64,000 nt of DNA from Phallus indusiatus (GCA_027605045.1 JAQFWX010000070.1:62001-126000), one strand, 5' to 3'. Counted from the first letter of the stretch, positions 45,367 through 55,968 are shown. Notes: generated by a model from the sequence alone, not told the origin. Program-made: numbers and translations.

Positions 45367-46919
45367 ATGGTTTTCGACAAGAATTTAAGCATTGATATCC
45401 AGCCTGCCGGTATGCATTTCCTCTCCTTTTTTCGAAGCCATGATACTAACTAGGCGTAGAATCCAACAGTACGCCAGGTAATAATGAATCGGGCTCAGTG
45501 CCATCGCGCCTCAGCTCCATTTTGTACGTTGGGATTGAATGCTGCGCAATTTCGTGGCGAAACGTGTTGTATTTAACTGGGAATAATTTACAGAACGCGG
45601 AAGCGAGGTGATTCGCAATCGAGCACAAATCCACGTCTTTCGCAAGTTGTCTCTACCCCAACATTCACTGATTCACCGAATGCTCGCTCAAGGACCGTGA
45701 CAACGGCGGATGGTCCTAATACCTATGGCGTGAGTCTGAAAATCTCTCCTATTGCATTGTGAATGAAGTGTTATCGCCGCCTTTGGAAAATATAGGCCTT
45801 GAATCAACATCCGTCTGAGTCCGATTTTTATGCTATTGGCGTTTCTGAAGATAGAGGCAGTAGACGGACAATGGAAGACGCTTATGGATTTGTTGCCAAT
45901 TTTGCTAATGTTCAAGGACAAGGTTATTGGGCTATTTTTGACGGTCATGCTGGAAAACATGCTGCCGAATGGTGTGGCTCGCATTTTCATGAAGTAAGAC
46001 GAGGAGTGGCAATTAGCCCCTATTTTACGCTGAATTTTTTTTACAGTATCTACTGGACGCTCTGCGCTTGCAAAACACAACACCAATTCCAGAAGTCTTA
46101 AATACTACTTTTCATGCTGTGGACTCTTATCTTTCCAAGTTAGCCGAAGACGGCCAAACACACTCTGGCTGTACAGTCGTGACGGCATTTCTTCGCATAG
46201 AAGATAATCAGGGCGGTCAGGGCTTCTTTAACAATTATATTGAATCTTCTATTCAGTCTCAAGACTCTTCGCCTGCGAATGGTACTAATGCCGAGTCTGA
46301 GAAGCGGTTGAACCGAATACGTGAAACTATACAAACCCTGGGTGGATTCTCGCGATCTCAGTCTAACAATATCGTCACAGTTGTTCCTCCGCAGGTGATT
46401 GACATTGCGCAAAAAGAAAAAGGATCTTTGAGGCGTGTCTTGTATACTGCTAATGTCGGCGATGCTCGGGCGGTGTTATGCCGAGGGGGGAAAGCAGTAA
46501 GATTGACTTATGATCATAAAGGAAGTGACAAGCAGGAAGCAAAAAGAATCATGGATGCTGGAGGGTTCGTGATGAATAACCGAGTTAACGGCGTTCTGGC
46601 TGTCACGAGAGCTTTGGGAGACTCGTCAATGAAAGAGTTTGTTGTTGGCTCGCCATACACCACCGAGACAGAGTTGAGCCCTGAAGACGAGTTCTTAGTC
46701 ATTGCGTGTGATGGTGTATGTGAAGTTTTCGTCTCATGACCTTCCTTGTGCTGACTGGTCGTGTCATAGCTTTGGGACGTTGCGGACGACCAAAAAGTCG
46801 TTGATTTAGTACGGGATATCGATGACCCGCAAGAAATGTCTAGCACGCTTCTTCGGTATGCGTTAGATCATTTCACGACAGACAACGTTACCACGCTTGT
46901 TGTACGATTCAAACACTGA
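45367..46919 (+). CDS. PP2C-family Ser/Thr protein phosphatase
   Basis: PPM-type metal-dependent phosphatase, closest in length and motifs to Ptc1-like proteins. The disordered N-terminus (MVFDKNLSIDIQPAG) is followed by GVSEDRGSRRTMEDAYGFVA, the metal-binding FDGHAGKHAAEWC, HSGCTVVTAFLRIE, YTANVGDARAVLCRGGKAVR, VTRALGDSSMKEF, IACDGLWDVADDQ and a terminal DNVTTLVVRFKH. The stop is at 46917-46919. An insertion of about 70 polar residues (FNNYIESSIQSQDSSPANGT) lies between the GCTV and NVGDA motifs. All metal-coordinating Asp residues that I can place are present. Substrates are not evident; a MAPK/stress role is inference from Ptc1. Confidence 0.92.
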
Positions 46920-47222
46920 TTACAAAACTTATTGCACTTTCCGGTCATTACAATATCCCACCAGTGCTGCTCATCCATCCCTTATTTCTTTTCCCTTTTC
47001 GCCTCTTCATTTTCGATGTATTATAACACTATTTATCGCCGATTCATATTCACAATTCTTTCCTGTTTGGTCTTCCAAAATGAAGGATTTCTTAGCCAAC
47101 ATAGCTGTACTTTATCATTTCTTGTAGCTTACATTTGTAAGAAATGTAGTCTTTTTTACGGCAAAAAGGAATGGGAAGTGAATGACTTGTTCTAAGATTG
47201 AAACCCTGATACAGGTTATTTG
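46920..47222. other. Convergent intergenic region
   Basis: Shared 3' flank of the PP2C and DUF3128 genes. No gene is seen. Confidence 0.55.
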
Positions 47223-47735
47223 TCATTGGATTCGCAGGTGCATAGCGTTAATTCCGTCTTCTACTGCAGACGGAGGTGGAGGATAGTCTTTCAAAGGTTC
47301 ACTAGCCAGCGATGATATTAACATTGAAAGAAAGAAAACGTAATCTACTCACGTTCTAATATCCCACACATCTTCGCTGCTTTTTGTCAGCCGTCGATGT
47401 GCCCACCATTCTGCTCGCCTTTTCAGCCATTCCATGCGTTTCTGCTCAGCCGACAAACCCTTCAAGCTCATGCAGAATTTGACATCTTCTCCTTTTCTGC
47501 TGCATGACGCCATTTCACCATAACGATAGAGCGAACGCATCTGCGAACCTAGAACTGGCAATGAACAAGAAGACTCAGAGTTATTATCCACAATTCCGAA
47601 TTGGTGGTATATACCATTGCAGCGTAAAAACTCGTCAAATAAGGAAAGGCATCCTGGAATATCGTTTGGTGTGGGATGGAAAGCCGATAAATAGGCTAGC
47701 TCTTGTTTCACGGCGGTATCATAGTCGACTGGCAT
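47223..47735 (-). CDS. DUF3128 / EMI1-like protein
   Basis: Small conserved fungal protein of the DUF3128 family that includes yeast Emi1 (early meiotic induction, mitochondrial DNA-related phenotypes). It starts MPVDYDTAVKQELAYLSAFH. The family core is seen in CLSLFDEFLRCN, then RYGEMASCSRKGEDVKFCMS and KGLSAEQKRMEWLKRRAEWW, giving the twin Cys spacing typical of this group. A single short intron separates the end (TEPLKDYPPPPSAVEDGINA), with the stop at 47223-47225. The start is the first ATG and gives the usual length of about 150 residues. The function in this organism is unknown. Confidence 0.88.
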
Positions 47736-47834
47736 ACTGAGAAATGCCAGCAGTGACGAGGACTTTGGAATTTCGGACTGATGTGAGAGACGTACTCGGT
47801 ATCATGTTGATATGTAATGGAGAATACTTGTCGC

Positions 47835-47916
47835 GGGCGTTTGGTTTAGGGGTATAACATTCGTTTCGCAGTCCTGTGACTACGAAAGGTCCTGGGTTCG
47901 ATTCCCAGAACGTCCA
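47835..47916 (+). tRNA. tRNA-Ala(CGC) with 10-nt intron
   Basis: The cloverleaf is complete. The acceptor stem GGGCGTT pairs with AACGTCC, with G3-U70, the alanine identity pair. The anticodon stem is TTCGT/ACGAA. The T arm is CTGGG-TTCGATT-CCCAG. The anticodon loop is expanded: TTCGCA, then ten bases (47871-47880), then T. This fits the standard eukaryotic intron after position 37. The anticodon CGC is at 47867-47869. The gene sits in the short gap before the chromodomain gene and is followed by a T5 run. Spliced length is 72 nt. Isotype is supported by the G3-U70 pair and the anticodon together. Confidence 0.85.
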
Positions 47917-47917
47917 C

Positions 47918-47922
47918 TTTTT
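47918..47922 (+). terminator. Pol III terminator of tRNA-Ala
   Basis: Run of five T residues on the coding strand beginning two bases after the discriminator base, as expected for RNA polymerase III termination. Confidence 0.75.
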
Positions 47923-48268
47923 GCTATTTTGTACCTCCTATATTTATTTTAAAAACCGCTAATCTCGTTTTTCCCCATCTTCTTGCGCGTAACACACGAT
48001 AAATCTCAAGTATTTTACGTGTCTTCGCGGTGCTCCGTTCTCTTTGTATATGTTTGTTTTTGCTAATTTACGGCAGCTTCCCACGTGCTAATTTCCCGCC
48101 ATTTTGTTTGTTTCAAAAGTCTGTATCAGCATTTTTTCGCGATTGGCCCTATCCCATAACTACACCATTCAAGACTGAGTCGAAGCCTTTACACGCTCCG
48201 CTCGGCCAAAATTCCATTGAAATCATTCGTATCGAAGGCAATATTCACGAGTAATCAAGCATCATAAT
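47923..48268. promoter_or_regulatory. Upstream region of chromodomain gene
   Basis: 346 bp between the tRNA and the chromodomain gene. It holds the presumed promoter and 5' UTR; no further gene is seen. Confidence 0.45.
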
Positions 48269-50279
48269 ATGCAGTCCTCCCAGGATGGTAGTCAGATGGA
48301 CATTATGAGTTTGTTGCACAATACCATTGCTGCAATAGGGACTCGTTTTGATCGCACAATCGCGACGTCGCATGCCAAGTTACTTCAGCGCATGGCCGAG
48401 CAAGACACAATTATACTAAAACAGCAAGAAATGGTCCAAGCCATGTCGGAAAAGATCTCCAATCTCCAACCTCCTTCATCTCCGAACTCGCGTCCGTCTC
48501 CACACGCCCCTACAGCAAACATAGATTCTTTTCGCAATCTTTATATGGAAATGCGACACTTTCGGGACATTGTTGGGGAGGGCTTCAAAAGCTTGGAATC
48601 GAGCACAAGGACGGGTTTCGAAGAACTTCGCGATGCAATTAACACACGTTTCAACACCATTGAAGGCCAACTGAAGGATTTGCGATCTAAGAACGTTCAC
48701 GTGCGAGGTATATTGCGCGTTCTTTCCCTAAAAAACACGTAATAAAAAACCATCTTAGACTCGCTCCTATCGCGTCACCCTCTACATTACCAGCCATCTA
48801 CCAGTCCTGCGACGGTGATCACTCAGCGTTGGCAAAATCCTGCCAATAGCACCCTTGGTATGTGACTAAGTGTGGTTTTCAGTACAACATTCCTAACCGT
48901 TTATGCTAGAAGGTAAACTTATTTTAGTTTGTCTCAGCCAAATCCGGCTAAGATCCACCTCTAGACTTGCAGGACGAGTACGAACATCACGATTATGACG
49001 AAACATTGGTGTGCGTTAATCCTCTGGATACAGTCAAGAACCAAAGACCGCCACCCAGAACTGATTACTCAACCCCATATGAGTCTAGCACCCAATTGAA
49101 TTCTACTAGATCTCTGCCTGCAAGAAATGAATCTACAAGCGTTGCTGCCATTTCGTTGGGCACAAGTCCCGAGCTAATCACCGCCCGTTCTTCCTATAAT
49201 CCTGCAGATTCTCCTCTGACAACCATCTCAGAGCTGGAAGACCACCAAGACCATCGCTACCGTAATGGTGCCGCCAACGCATCCTCATCTTCAACGTCAT
49301 CTCCGAAAAAACGTAAACGACGACTACATGTTGTTGTACCGACAGATGCTATCGTCCAACCCTCAAGTTCAAAACCTCGCAAACAACGTCGTCTTGATGC
49401 TGAGGAGGATACTCCACAATCTTCTCGTACAGCCCGAACTTCAACAGGCCTCAATAAAAAGAAACGACCCCTATCTTCGGGTTCCAAAAATACTGACGAC
49501 ATTTGGCCGAAACAGGGTAAATCTACCAATACAAGCCATCAGGTAAGAATATATATTTTGATCCATTCATCGGTTTACTGATTCTAATTTAGTTCATACA
49601 ATGTGACAGGTTTGTGTGAATAACTTGTCCGCGGGTTGAACTGACCAGCGATTAAGGTGTCAACACTGGTTCCATTGGGGCTGCGTTGGTATTGACGTAA
49701 TGAATGCGCGCCGGATGTCTGGCACAGAATTCATGTGCCCACCTTGTACCGTCAACAAGTGAGTTGAGTAAAAATATTACCACCCGCCCGAAATTCATCT
49801 ATCGAAAAAACCCTTTTCAGCGTTGAATGTATGCGAAATCTAACTTACATAGAACTGCCATATCTCTAATCTCACTCCAGGGAAGTCAAACCTAATAACG
49901 AAGTCCACTGCGGGGAGGGAGCATTGCTCTAGACCGAACTGCCCGAGGCAAGATTTGGCTCTAGAAGAATTTTTTATTGAGAAATTTGTTGGGCGATTCG
50001 ATCGCGATATTAACGGTCCTACCCGTTACGCATGGCTGATAAAATGGGAGGGGTACGTTCCTCGTTTTATTTTCGGTGTCGGACGATCCAATCTAGTATG
50101 GCCGTAGGTACTCCATTGATCAGTGCGATTGGACCCCGGAAAATGAACTTGAGGCACCGGACGATTTTATTGAGAGGTTTGAGAAGGAAGCAAAAAGTGA
50201 AAACGCTTTTGCTAAAGGAGGCCCTTTGATTTTGCTGAAAGAGGCTATCAAAGCAGGATGGGATACACGAGTGCAATGA
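48269..50279 (+). CDS. Chromodomain protein with half PHD finger
   Basis: Putative chromatin reader. The N-terminal helical part (MDIMSLLHNTIAAIGTRFDR, LKQQEMVQAMSEKISNLQ) is likely coiled coil. A long S/T/P-rich region contains nuclear signals (SPKKRKRRLHVVV, KPRKQRR). A PHD-like segment is assembled from three exons (FIQCDRCQHWFHWGCVGIDV, then FMCPPC). It has the Cys-x-x-Cys, His-Cys and final Cys-x-x-Cys, but I see no upstream first Cys pair. A Cys-rich linker (HCSRPNCPRQDLALE) leads to a chromodomain (EEFFIEKFVGRFDRDINGPT, RYAWLIKWEGYSIDQCDWTP). It ends LLKEAIKAGWDTRVQ at 50277-50279. A histone or methyl-lysine ligand is inferred, not shown. Confidence 0.82.
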
Positions 50280-50961
50280 ATACTGTTTCTCTTTGGTGGA
50301 GCTATTCAAAGCACTCCAAGACGGGCATCGGCGAAATAGTACCTTCCACTGAGAAAATATAAATTTTTGATTACACGTAGGTTGGTTGATTTTTTAACAG
50401 TGAGCGGTTGTATTTTGTTACCCTGCCGAGGAACAAATTAGGGTATCAAGTTCGGTGTTCGATGCGATGAAGAGCCTGAGATTGTTCCAGGGGAGGTTCT
50501 TCAAGGCAGCTCCGAGTCAGGTTGAATGGGACGCTTCGGTCCAGCCTGGTCCAGCAGATTTAAAGAATTGGATCCGTGATCAACATGAAGCCGAGCCTTC
50601 CGATTGAGCGATAATTAAATGAAATACTGTTTCAACTCACCAAAATATATATTCCTCGGGTGATACTTGTACTGCACATTCCTGATTCTTGATATCATGG
50701 AGTTCCGCAGTCGCACAAGGGTTTCTCTGCTAAGGATATTCAATTCTCATATTTCGGGGACAATATCCGACGATGCTTGGCTGCTTATCAATAATTACTT
50801 GGAAATAGGGCATGTAAAGCCGAAGAGGCCCTGCATATATATAAATACAAGAGAAGCGACCTATCTGGACTGCCCAAACTTCCTCTTTGCCTCTTTTCGA
50901 TATTGTACTTCCACCTTTTAATTTCAATTTTCTTTAGTTTCCACCTTTTATTTTTACCATC
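50280..50961. other. Intergenic region with an isolated protein-like frame
   Basis: Between the chromodomain gene and the secreted-protein gene. The plus-strand frame at about 50441-50607 (SSVFDAMKSLRLFQGRFFKA, then DLKNWIRDQHEAEPSD) reads like coding sequence but has no start or partner exon that I can place. It may be a relic or an alternative 3' exon. Confidence 0.4.
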
Positions 50962-51864
50962 ATGGTTTCTTTATTGATTCTGTTCCTCTTTGCCACTACT
51001 GCTTTTTCCGCGTTCATCCCCCGTACTTCAATAATGAAGCGTGACGCCTTAGGAGATGAGATGGAAGTAGATAACGCTATTGTAAGTGGTATCAAGACAT
51101 ATTGTTTCTAGTCCTAAATTATGCCAGACCACCGCCAGAAGCTCTCTTCAAGCGTTGGACGTCAACGACCCAAACAGTGCCACTGTATGCCCATTGAGCT
51201 TTTTTTTTTATTTTCTAATTCTCACCTACGACATTTTTATATTGTGGTTGGTATAGGAATTTGTGGATGATATGGGGGATGTTGCTTCCACTACAATAAA
51301 GGTATGCGTTAAATCTCTTCCCTTATGATTCTCATAATCGAAATTTACTTTGGCATTTTTTCAGCTCGCTTCCGACTTTGAGGTGCTTTTCATTTTTGTC
51401 TTTCTTCCTCGAGTTTTCCGGGATTCTAATGCTCTCACAATGACATGTAAACAGGGCGGTTCTTCTTCTAGCGGTTTGGCCCAGGTTGAAGCAAACCCTC
51501 AGGTGTTCGCAGGGTTAGTTGATAACTTGGTGGGTTTGAGCCAAGATATAGTCAAAAAACAAAACGCCATTCGACAAAGTGGTTCAGCATGTCTCGTGGA
51601 GGAGAGCACGATGTCCACCATAAATTCTGTGATTGTATGTCTCGCTCTTTGAAGCAGCATGTCCCTCCTACTCAAATCTGATTAACTTAATAGATCGTGG
51701 GGAGCACTATAGTCAGTAATTCTGACGTATGCCTTTTTCCTCCCTATATATGCAAGTGTTGTGGCGCTGATTGTTATTAGAATGAGTTAGTTTCCGCTAG
51801 CAATCTCCAGGCGACTTTGGGGAATTTGACTGCAGCTGTTTTCGCTATTGGCTGCAAAAATTAG
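50962..51864 (+). CDS. Small secreted protein candidate with dibasic site
   Basis: Unrecognised protein of about 180 residues. The N-terminus MVSLLILFLFATTAFSAFIP is a classic signal peptide, soon followed by MKRDALGDE, a KR site suited to Kex2-type processing. The mature part is Ser/Ala/Val-rich and helical-looking (TTARSSLQALDVNDPNSAT, ANPQVFAGLVDNLVGLSQDI, ASNLQATLGNLTAAVFAIGC). Two cysteines (SACLV, IGCKN) could form one disulfide. The pattern faintly recalls hydrophobic surface-binding (HsbA-like) proteins, but I would not assign it. All five or six introns are phase 0 and several exons are tiny, including 51365-51382 (18 nt, LASDFE). The stop is at 51862-51864. Confidence 0.72.
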
Positions 51865-52125
51865 TTAACTTTGATTTGGATGAGGCGATATCAAAATTGG
51901 AGACCATAGTTTGCAATACTAAATTCGTGATCCTTTTGTATAGGTGTATTTATTTTATAAAATTTCATAAAGTTTAAATGTTAAATGAATGAACTTAAGC
52001 TCGTAATACTCTTAGTTTCCTGTAACGCTTCAAATCGTACGCCATAGCGGCTCGTTAGTTATGTAACGTTAAACGTTAAGTTTTAAATGGTCCCGTCCCG
52101 GTCATGTCACACATCGTCACGCATC

Positions 52126-53617
52126 ATGGATCTTACGTAAGTCAACTTACCCTTTCTTCAATTTTTTCCAGGCTTGCTTCAAACTTCTCAAAAATGGTAC
52201 GTGTTTCTTGAAATGTCAAGAAAGCTAAGAAGAAATGCACTGGGCTCTGAAATCAACTCATGATGCCATGCACTACAGCAGTTTTGCTGGCCGCCTAGAA
52301 ACCGGTTAACTGAGCTTTGAACTTTTGTCTGCCTTTGTCATCTTCTTAAAGAAAAAACGCTTTTCACTCATCGAGTCATGTTTTCTACTTTTCTTTAGGC
52401 GATCGATGCTGAGACGAAGAACCTCGCCGACATCGATCAATTCTCTTCTGCTGTGGATGATATGACGAAGGGTGTATCAAGTGCTAGGGAACTTATTCGG
52501 AGTTGTCTAAACGAGTGAGTGGGGGGATTCGTTTTACGTTGCGAGAGAATATTTAACATCGTTATCAGCTATGATCTTGATACTCAAAATGGGATTTCGC
52601 TAATTTCGCTCAAACATAATATATTGCTCTCTTATGTTCATTCTCTCACACTGTTGTCCTCCTACCGTTTACTTGGACGCAGTCTGAGCGCCCGGACCAG
52701 GCCAGAGGAGCCGTTTACTGATCCAAAGCGGAAAGTGCGAGGATCTGATGCAGGGGACCTTGTTGATGTTCTCTTGGAAGATCGAATCATCCTTGAAAAA
52801 CTGAAGCAACTCGAGTCCAAAATGCGCTATCAAATTCAAAAGCTTGTTCAATCAGGGCTTTCCGAGGAAACAGACGTTCTCAATGGTGAGAATGATAGTA
52901 ATGTCATACAAGGAGTTGAGAATCTAAATTGTGCTTGCTTGTTATATAGATCCTCTTGTCTTTCGACCAAATCCTGAAAAACTGGCAGAGCAATCATCTG
53001 ACGAAGAGTCATCTCCTGAAACAACAAAGGAGGACGGACAAAAGTTCTATCAGCCACCAAAACTAGCACCAATGCCTTATACCGAAGACAAGCCATCTCG
53101 ATCAAAAAAGCGCGCACCGCTTCCTGCTGGCCTTGCTGGGCTACAGTTCCAAGATGGAACCAATCCTCATGCTGAATCAGCTTCCGGGCTGGGATCGATA
53201 CCTTCTCTAGCTTCGGCTCGCGCGCGAGAGCTCGCTAGGATAACAGAATACGAAGAAGAAAACATGACCCGTCTCGTTATGACGAAAAAGGAAGCTCGGC
53301 GGCGAGCGAGAGATGAGGAAGATATTGCGTTGGGTGGTACCGGTGTTTCGAGAGGCCGTCACCGTGGCGATAACTTGGCCAGCGAGTTCAACAGCATATT
53401 ACATTCCATCGATCAGAGAACGACAAGTCGAGGCGCGGGTGATGGTTATGAGGCTTTAAGAACTAAGGCACGGAAGAAGGACGCGTTTAGTAGGTCAAGG
53501 ATGAGGGAGTTTGATGATGAAGATGGTGACGCGGGGGATCATCGTCCGACGAAGAAGGGCAGATTCCAGCTTGCCGTGAGATCATTATCTCGTAAAAAGA
53601 AGCGTAGTGGCAAATAA
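52126..53617 (+). CDS. LCP5: Neuroguidin/Lcp5-like ribosome biogenesis factor (Sas10/C1D family)
   Basis: Component of the small-subunit processome. The conserved Sas10/Utp3/C1D region is read as GISLISLKHNILLSYVHSLT, then VDVLLEDRIILEKLKQLESK and MRYQIQKLVQSG. It is followed by the family box DPLVFRPNPEKLAEQ and the C-terminal YQPPKLAPMPYTEDKPSRSK. The end is highly basic (SLSRKKKRSGK), stopping at 53615-53617. The proposed first exon is 11 nt (52126-52136, MDLT), followed by an unusually short 35-nt intron and a 25-nt exon ending SKM. The ATG at the end of that exon (52193) is an alternative start. Everything from AIDAETKNLADIDQ on is secure. Confidence 0.9.
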
Positions 53618-53757
53618 TAGTGTCCATACGTTACGTACATTATTATTATTCACTGGATACATATTCGAGTGGCTCGCTCGGAGTTGTGACATGTGGTGAC
53701 GAAACGCTGACGTCGTGTCGCGTATTCTCCTCATTTTATTCTCTTTCCAGTTCTTCG

Positions 53758-54663
53758 ATGATTTCTCGTGCGACAATCCTAGGTTTAACGACTGCAGCAG
53801 TTGTGGGTGGCACACTATACTCCTACATAAACAACACCTATCTCGATACGTCTGATCCATTACTGGCACATTTACCACACCCACTCCACCACCAATCCAT
53901 TTTCGCGCAGAAATCCAACATTTTCAACACTGTTTTTATAAAGAAAGCTTGGGGATGGACATCACTGGCGTTTTTAGCTCTTTGGCTAACAAGCCCACCT
54001 CAGCATAAAAGCCGCAATGCATTGGCCAAATGGATTATAGCCACGTGTATTTGGGGAAGTTTTGTTATGTGGTTTTTTGGACCGGGATTGTTCGACCGAC
54101 TTTGGGTCGCTTCTGGTGGGGAATGCTTGGTTTTACTTCCCGATGGGCATGATCCTTCTGTTTTGAAGGTGCCCTTGGAGTATTGCATGTTGCAAAGCAC
54201 GGTTTCTCCTCAAACACACCCAAACTTGTTCGCCTCCGCTGTAGGAGCCGACCGTATCGAACCACTGTGGAAAGCCCGGGCGCGAATATATCGAGGGCAT
54301 GACGTTTCGGGGCATATTTTCCTCCTCACGCTATCGATACTTTTCCTACACGATCAGCTGCAGCCTGCCTGGAGAAATTTAGCCTCTGGAAGATTCAGTA
54401 ACCCCCCTATTTATAAAGCGGTCGTGGCGCTTTCGACACTTTTAATGTCGTTATGGCTCTTCATGACTTTGACGACAAGTGTTTATTGGCATTCACCTTT
54501 GGAAAAACTCTCGGGATTAGGCACGTATCCTCCCTTCTATCTTGTTTCGGTTGGTAGCCTTACGCTTTTAGCAGTTATCGGACTCGGTGGATTCGCTATA
54601 ACACAGCTGCCTTCTCGCTTGCAAAACAGTGAAGATTCTTCTCAAACATGGAAAGAAGATTAA
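53758..54663 (+). CDS. SCS3/FIT2-family ER lipid-partitioning protein
   Basis: Intronless multi-pass ER membrane protein of the FIT family, needed for lipid-droplet budding and phospholipid homeostasis. Six hydrophobic segments are visible, for example ATILGLTTAAVVGGTLYSYI, WGWTSLAFLALWLT, WIIATCIWGSFVMWFFGPGL, IFLLTLSILFLHD, VVALSTLLMSLWLFMTLTTS and FYLVSVGSLTLLAVIGLGGF. The family signature is RGHDVSGHIFLLTLS, containing the first catalytic-type His; a second His occurs in SVYWHSPLEKL. The 301-residue length is within the family range. The start at 53758 (MISRATIL) follows a pyrimidine-rich leader. It lies only 140 bp downstream of LCP5. FIT2 enzymes are reported acyl-CoA diphosphatases; activity here is inferred. 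Confidence 0.88.
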   Translation: MISRATILGLTTAAVVGGTLYSYINNTYLDTSDPLLAHLPHPLHHQSIFAQKSNIFNTVFIKKAWGWTSLAFLALWLTSPPQHKSRNALAKWIIATCIWGSFVMWFFGPGLFDRLWVASGGECLVLLPDGHDPSVLKVPLEYCMLQSTVSPQTHPNLFASAVGADRIEPLWKARARIYRGHDVSGHIFLLTLSILFLHDQLQPAWRNLASGRFSNPPIYKAVVALSTLLMSLWLFMTLTTSVYWHSPLEKLSGLGTYPPFYLVSVGSLTLLAVIGLGGFAITQLPSRLQNSEDSSQTWKED

Positions 54664-55057
54664 TTCTAGATATTATAATGCATAATAAGTCCGTATCATA
54701 ATAGTCTCTTGTTGTTCTAGCTCAAATTATACTTAATGAATATAATGTAATACCCCCTGAATAAATAATATGACTTTTTTGCACCCCTGGTGCTCACACA
54801 TCCAAATTTTTATGACAAACCATGTTGCTCTAGATCCTACGTAGCCTCGGTGATAATCCCTATTCGATCTGCACACGCAAGTCACGGCACTGCCGAAACG
54901 ACGCGTATGGTATTCCAGAGTGAATACCGAACCGAACCGAACCGCACCGCACCGACGAGACGCGTCACCCACAAGGCTATTGCATCTTGATGGGTGTCAA
55001 AAAGTGAACATATAAAACGTTCTACGTCCTCCGAGTCGACCTCGACCACTTCTAAAC
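54664..55057. promoter_or_regulatory. Intergenic region with CCGAA/CCGCA repeats and two ACGCGT sites
   Basis: Upstream region of the Rossmann-fold gene. It contains a five-base tandem repeat (CCGAA x3 grading into CCGCA x2, about 54927-54955). ACGCGT hexamers flank it on both sides (54901-54906 and 54960-54965), the core of MBF-type cell-cycle boxes. Confidence 0.5.
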
Positions 55058-55968
55058 ATGCATCTCATTCTAACAGGAGCAACGGGCACAGTAGGCTCTG
55101 CCGTTCTCAAACATTGCCTGGCTGACCCTGCAGTCACCCGGCTGTCTATTCTTTCCAGAAGACCAGTCCCACAGGCTCAAGGTCATCCGAAAGCGAATGT
55201 GATCATTCATTCTGATTTTTCAACGTATCCTCGGGAGGTACTTGCACAGTTGGAAGGCGTGAAAGGGTGTATATGGGCTTTGGGAATCAGTCAATCTCAA
55301 GTCAACAAAGAGTGAGCTCCTTTTTCTTGCATCAGACCTTTTGAAGGGTCATTCTGATCTTGTATGTCATTAGTGAATATGTCAAAGTAAGGCATTTAAT
55401 TATGAGCCTCTGTCGGATGACTTACACGTCCAATTTGAAAGATTACATACGACTTTCCTATCGCTGCAGCCACCGCTTTTGCTTCTCTGTCCCCATCTCT
55501 AAACTTTGTCTACGTCTCGGGAGAAGGGGTAAAAGTCACCATTCGTATCGTTGCTTGAATGTCTTCTCACACGTATCTTCTTAGGCAGATCAAACAGAAA
55601 AAACCTTCACACTCTTCGGCAAAATCAAAGGACGCGCTGAAAAGAAACTATTGTCTCTGCCGGACGAATCTCCTAGTTTCTCAAGTCTAAAAATCTACAA
55701 TGTACGACCGGCGGCTGTCGATCCAGAAGGTCAAAACTTGAAAGGAGCACCGTCTACGGCTATGGAACGTTATGGAGGAGCCATCCTGCTTCCAGTACTC
55801 AGGACATTTATGAAGTCTTTTGTTATCGGTACCAATCCACTAGCGAAAGCTTTAACTCAGCTTGCTACGGGAGACGGTGAACCTATACCAGCTGGAAAAG
55901 GCGTAGAGAATGATGGCAGGTTACTGCGAAATGTAGCTCTACGAAGGTTGAGTGGTCTAGACCCTTGA
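55058..55968 (+). CDS. NAD(P)-binding Rossmann-fold protein (atypical SDR, HTATIP2-like)
   Basis: Atypical short-chain dehydrogenase/epimerase-like protein. The N-terminal dinucleotide-binding motif is LILTGATGTVGSAVLKHCL, followed by RLSILSRRPVPQA and GVKGCIWALGISQSQVNKD. Spliced exons give EYVKITYDFPIAAATAFASL, LNFVYVSGEGADQTEK, then LFGKIKGRAEKKLLSLPDES and LKIYNVRPAAVDPEGQNLKG, with the stop at 55966-55968. The exon 55374-55386 is only 13 nt (codons for D-E-Y-V-K), yet it restores the conserved YVKITYD stretch. Substrate is unknown; similar fungal proteins are annotated only as epimerase-like. Confidence 0.88.

Noticed and set aside
47835..47916. Reading the tRNA as His(GTG), from the GTG inside CCTGTGACT
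   Set aside because: That triplet lies in the intron; the TTCGT/ACGAA stem, CGC in the loop and G3-U70 pair fit Ala instead.
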